A DNA stretch of 7,934 nt from Deltaproteobacteria bacterium (GTDB taxonomy: Bacteria; Desulfobacterota; G020345765): positions 1 through 7,934 of the forward strand of contig JAUWWP010000102.1 in NCBI GenBank assembly GCA_030616835.1. The letters run 5' to 3'. The notes under the pieces were generated by a model that did no database searches, was not told where the DNA came from, and was given only the letters and a program-made list of their open reading frames with translations. Of the stretch, positions 6,350 through 7,934 are shown one piece after another. The position numbers and the translations under genes are program-made. Every line of letters starts with the position of its first letter. Within the stretch, counting starts at the first letter, position 1.

Positions 6350-6445
6350 TAGGAAAAAGGGGGACGTAATTAATATTTTGACTTTTTTAAGGTTCAGGCC
6401 CGCAGTCTGATTTTTGGACTTGCGATTAATCACAATCCCCCACAT
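6346..6445 (+). repeat. 100-bp direct repeat, copy 2 (right flank of the AbiE cassette)
   Basis: This copy has the same orientation as copy 1 and is 89% identical without gaps. The fully shared block is 6394-6433. It begins at the toxin's stop codon and ends 26 bases before the OmpA-like gene. Its ends GGGGGA (6359-6364) and TCCCCC (6436-6441) are complementary, as are ATTAAT (6369-6374) and ATTAAT (6425-6430). A central CGCAGTC/GACTTGCG hairpin (6401-6424) lies between them, so the whole unit can fold as one long imperfect stem. Confidence 0.85.
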
Positions 6446-6460
6446 TTTCAAATTTTAAGA

Positions 6461-6465
6461 AAGGA
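6461..6465 (+). promoter_or_regulatory. Ribosome binding site of the OmpA-like gene
   Basis: AAGGA lies six bases before ATG at 6472 and supports that start. No clear promoter is visible between the repeat and the gene, so transcription may begin within the repeat or read through from the AbiE operon. Confidence 0.55.
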
Positions 6466-6471
6466 TAGCCT

Positions 6472-7934
6472 ATGAGAAACCTTTCATTCAAAATCATTCT
6501 TCTAGTCCTAGCTTCACTCATTATCCCTATCTCTAGCCAGGGCAGCACACGGGTTCCCTCTCCAAAATTAAGGATCACCGAATCAATTCATTTCAGGAGC
6601 GAGGAAGCAAGTATTCACTCAGCTTCTTTCCCAATTTTAGATGATGTAGCGAAGGTTTTGATTAAGCATCCTAACATTAAGGTTCGAATTGATGGGCATA
6701 CCGATGGTGTAGAATCAAAAACAGATAATCGTAAATTGTCCAAGGCCCGGGCTGACAATGTAATGAAGTATTTGATCTCAAAAGGAGTTGTTTCGGAGCG
6801 GCTTACCTTACAAGGATTTGGGGATGGGTTTCCTGTAGTTAGTAATAATACGGAGACGGGAAGGGCAAGGAATCGGAGGGTGGAGTTCACCATTATTAGG
6901 CAGCGACATTCAAAAGAATCAAGGGATAGAAGTATTATAGAATCAAGCTCTCAGGAAAAGCTCAAACGTGAAGAGGCGAAGAGATTCCTGGATTTCTACT
7001 ATCACGGTCAGGGCAAAGGGGTGGTTTTAGTGGAGATGAAGGTGTGTGAGGGTATTGTGAAGGAGGGCGAGAATAAGAACGAATGCGAGGGAGAGGTTGC
7101 TCCTAGTAGTGTTGAAGAGGGCAAAGATTATTATCTATGGATGATGTATGTAGTCCCCCAGGGTGATGAGGTGAAAGACATATTAGTTCAGTTCAAGCGG
7201 GGAGGGATAGCCAGGTTTACGAGGAATGTAAATGTGAGCGGTTCAATAAGATATCGGGTATGGAGGAAGTTTTCCCTGAAGGAAGCAGGCGAATGGGAGA
7301 TAAAGGTGCTGGATGCGAGAGGGGAGGTAGTTAAGGAACTTGGTAGTTTGAGTGTAATGAGAGTTGCTCCTTTGACGGAGACAAAGGAGCCTATTCCTAA
7401 GTCAGAGCCAGTGAGGTTATTGAAAGATCTACAGAATAAAATTAAATCTACGAAAAATGCCGCGGTAGTAAAAGTAAAAGTTTTAACTGAATATGGTCCA
7501 GCTGACCCTGAGACCTGCGTCACAATTGTTTGGGATCGTGGGTCTTATAAGCTTTGTAATAAGAAATTAGATGCTATTGGAAATTTTATTGAAATAATTC
7601 ACGAAATTGACAAAAATCCACATCTCCTGATTCAACACCTGGGATATGAAGATGAAGTTGTATATTTAGATCTGAAAGAGGGAGAAATTAGTATTTTACC
7701 AGATGTTATCCTGAAGGAATCTAAAAGCTATGGGATAGTAAAAGGTAGAATTAGTTTAGAGGAAGGCCAACCAGCTGATGGAGCTTCAATTATGTTAGGC
7801 TATGGTAAATCTGGTTTTGCTGGTGATCTCAAGACAAAAACTGATGGAGACGGCTATTTTACAATTACTAAGGCTCCAGTAGGTAAATACAGAATGTGGT
7901 GTGAAAAGGATAAATATGCAGATGCAGATAAATC
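6472..7934 (+). CDS. Secreted OmpA-domain protein with DUF2914-like and CnaB-like domains (C-terminus cut by window edge)
   Basis: 487 residues are readable with no stop. Residues 1-25 (MRNLSFKIILLVLASLIIPI then SSQGS) look like a Sec signal peptide. Residues about 35-142 form an OmpA-like peptidoglycan-binding domain: RIDGHTDG (72-79), LSKARADNV (89-97), LQGFGDGFPV (113-122) and GRARNRRVEF (130-139). D78 and R93 sit at the spacing of the residues that bind diaminopimelate in OmpA. A charged linker (143-175) leads to a beta-rich domain (about 183-296) with RYRVW (260-264) and GEWEIKVLDARGEVVKEL (273-290), resembling DUF2914. A less recognisable stretch with few landmarks (about 312-415) follows. 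The end reads GIVKGRISLEEGQPADGASI...KTDGDGYFTITKAPVGKYRM, a carboxypeptidase-regulatory-like beta-sandwich. It probably anchors to cell-wall peptidoglycan and exposes beta domains in the periplasm. Unlike typical OmpA proteins, the peptidoglycan domain comes first and there is no membrane barrel before it. Confidence 0.82.
   Translation, partial: MRNLSFKIILLVLASLIIPISSQGSTRVPSPKLRITESIHFRSEEASIHSASFPILDDVAKVLIKHPNIKVRIDGHTDGVESKTDNRKLSKARADNVMKYLISKGVVSERLTLQGFGDGFPVVSNNTETGRARNRRVEFTIIRQRHSKESRDRSIIESSSQEKLKREEAKRFLDFYYHGQGKGVVLVEMKVCEGIVKEGENKNECEGEVAPSSVEEGKDYYLWMMYVVPQGDEVKDILVQFKRGGIARFTRNVNVSGSIRYRVWRKFSLKEAGEWEIKVLDARGEVVKELGSLSVMRVAPLTETKEPIPKSEPVRLLKDLQNKIKSTKNAAVVKVKVLTEYGPADPETCVTIVWDRGSYKLCNKKLDAIGNFIEIIHEIDKNPHLLIQHLGYEDEVVYLDLKEGEISILPDVILKESKSYGIVKGRISLEEGQPADGASIMLGYGKSGFAGDLKTKTDGDGYFTITKAPVGKYRMWCEKDKYADADK

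Noticed and set aside
4460..6445. The two repeats considered as a CRISPR array or integrase attachment sites.
   Set aside because: There are only two 100-bp copies 1.9 kb apart with genes between them, and no integrase, cas or tRNA gene is nearby.
6615..7523. Minus-strand reading frames opposite the OmpA-like gene.
   Set aside because: The plus-strand frame is open for 487 codons with signal peptide and domain motifs, so these are shadows.

Overview
The window looks like a piece of chromosome from an uncultivated, probably anaerobic bacterium. GC content is uneven: the metabolic genes are GC-rich and the spacers and the toxin-antitoxin cassette are AT-rich. Shine-Dalgarno sites are strong, some promoters are sigma70-like, and palindromic non-coding elements sit between genes. 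The lineage cannot be fixed from sequence alone. A diderm envelope is suggested by an OmpA-type peptidoglycan-binding protein at the right end.

Left half (1-3050, minus strand): a catabolic gene set. A sigma70-like promoter (3085-3113) drives two overlapping genes for acyl-CoA dehydrogenase (ACAD) family proteins. The first (1938-3050) keeps the QxxGG motif but has lost the catalytic glutamate and the TEPxAGSD signature. The second (667-1947) keeps the glutamate and the TEPxAGSD signature but has lost QxxGG. This complementary loss strongly suggests an obligate heteromeric dehydrogenase. Further downstream on the same strand, beyond a 183-bp imperfect inverted-repeat element (403-585), is the start of an NAD-dependent SDR/epimerase-like gene cut by the window edge.

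Middle (3051-4444): a 488-bp divergent spacer holds the ACAD promoter, a perfect 18-bp palindrome (TGTGATAATATTATCACA) that looks like an operator, and a 12-bp-stem hairpin. An orphan radical SAM protein on the plus strand follows. It has a CX3CX2C cluster motif and a cysteine-rich C-terminal region resembling a SPASM/twitch domain. No partner or peptide substrate is evident.

Right half (4445-7934, plus strand): an AT-rich AbiEi/AbiEii type IV toxin-antitoxin pair with its own promoter. It is bracketed by two directly repeated, ~89% identical 100-bp elements (4460-4559 and 6346-6445), each able to fold on itself. The second copy begins at the toxin stop codon. Then comes a long secreted protein, open at the window edge, that combines an OmpA-like peptidoglycan-binding domain, a DUF2914-like domain and a carboxypeptidase-regulatory-like (CnaB-type) domain.

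The strongest leads are the complementary ACAD pair and the repeat-bracketed toxin-antitoxin cassette. I found no RNA genes, CRISPR arrays or intact transposase genes.
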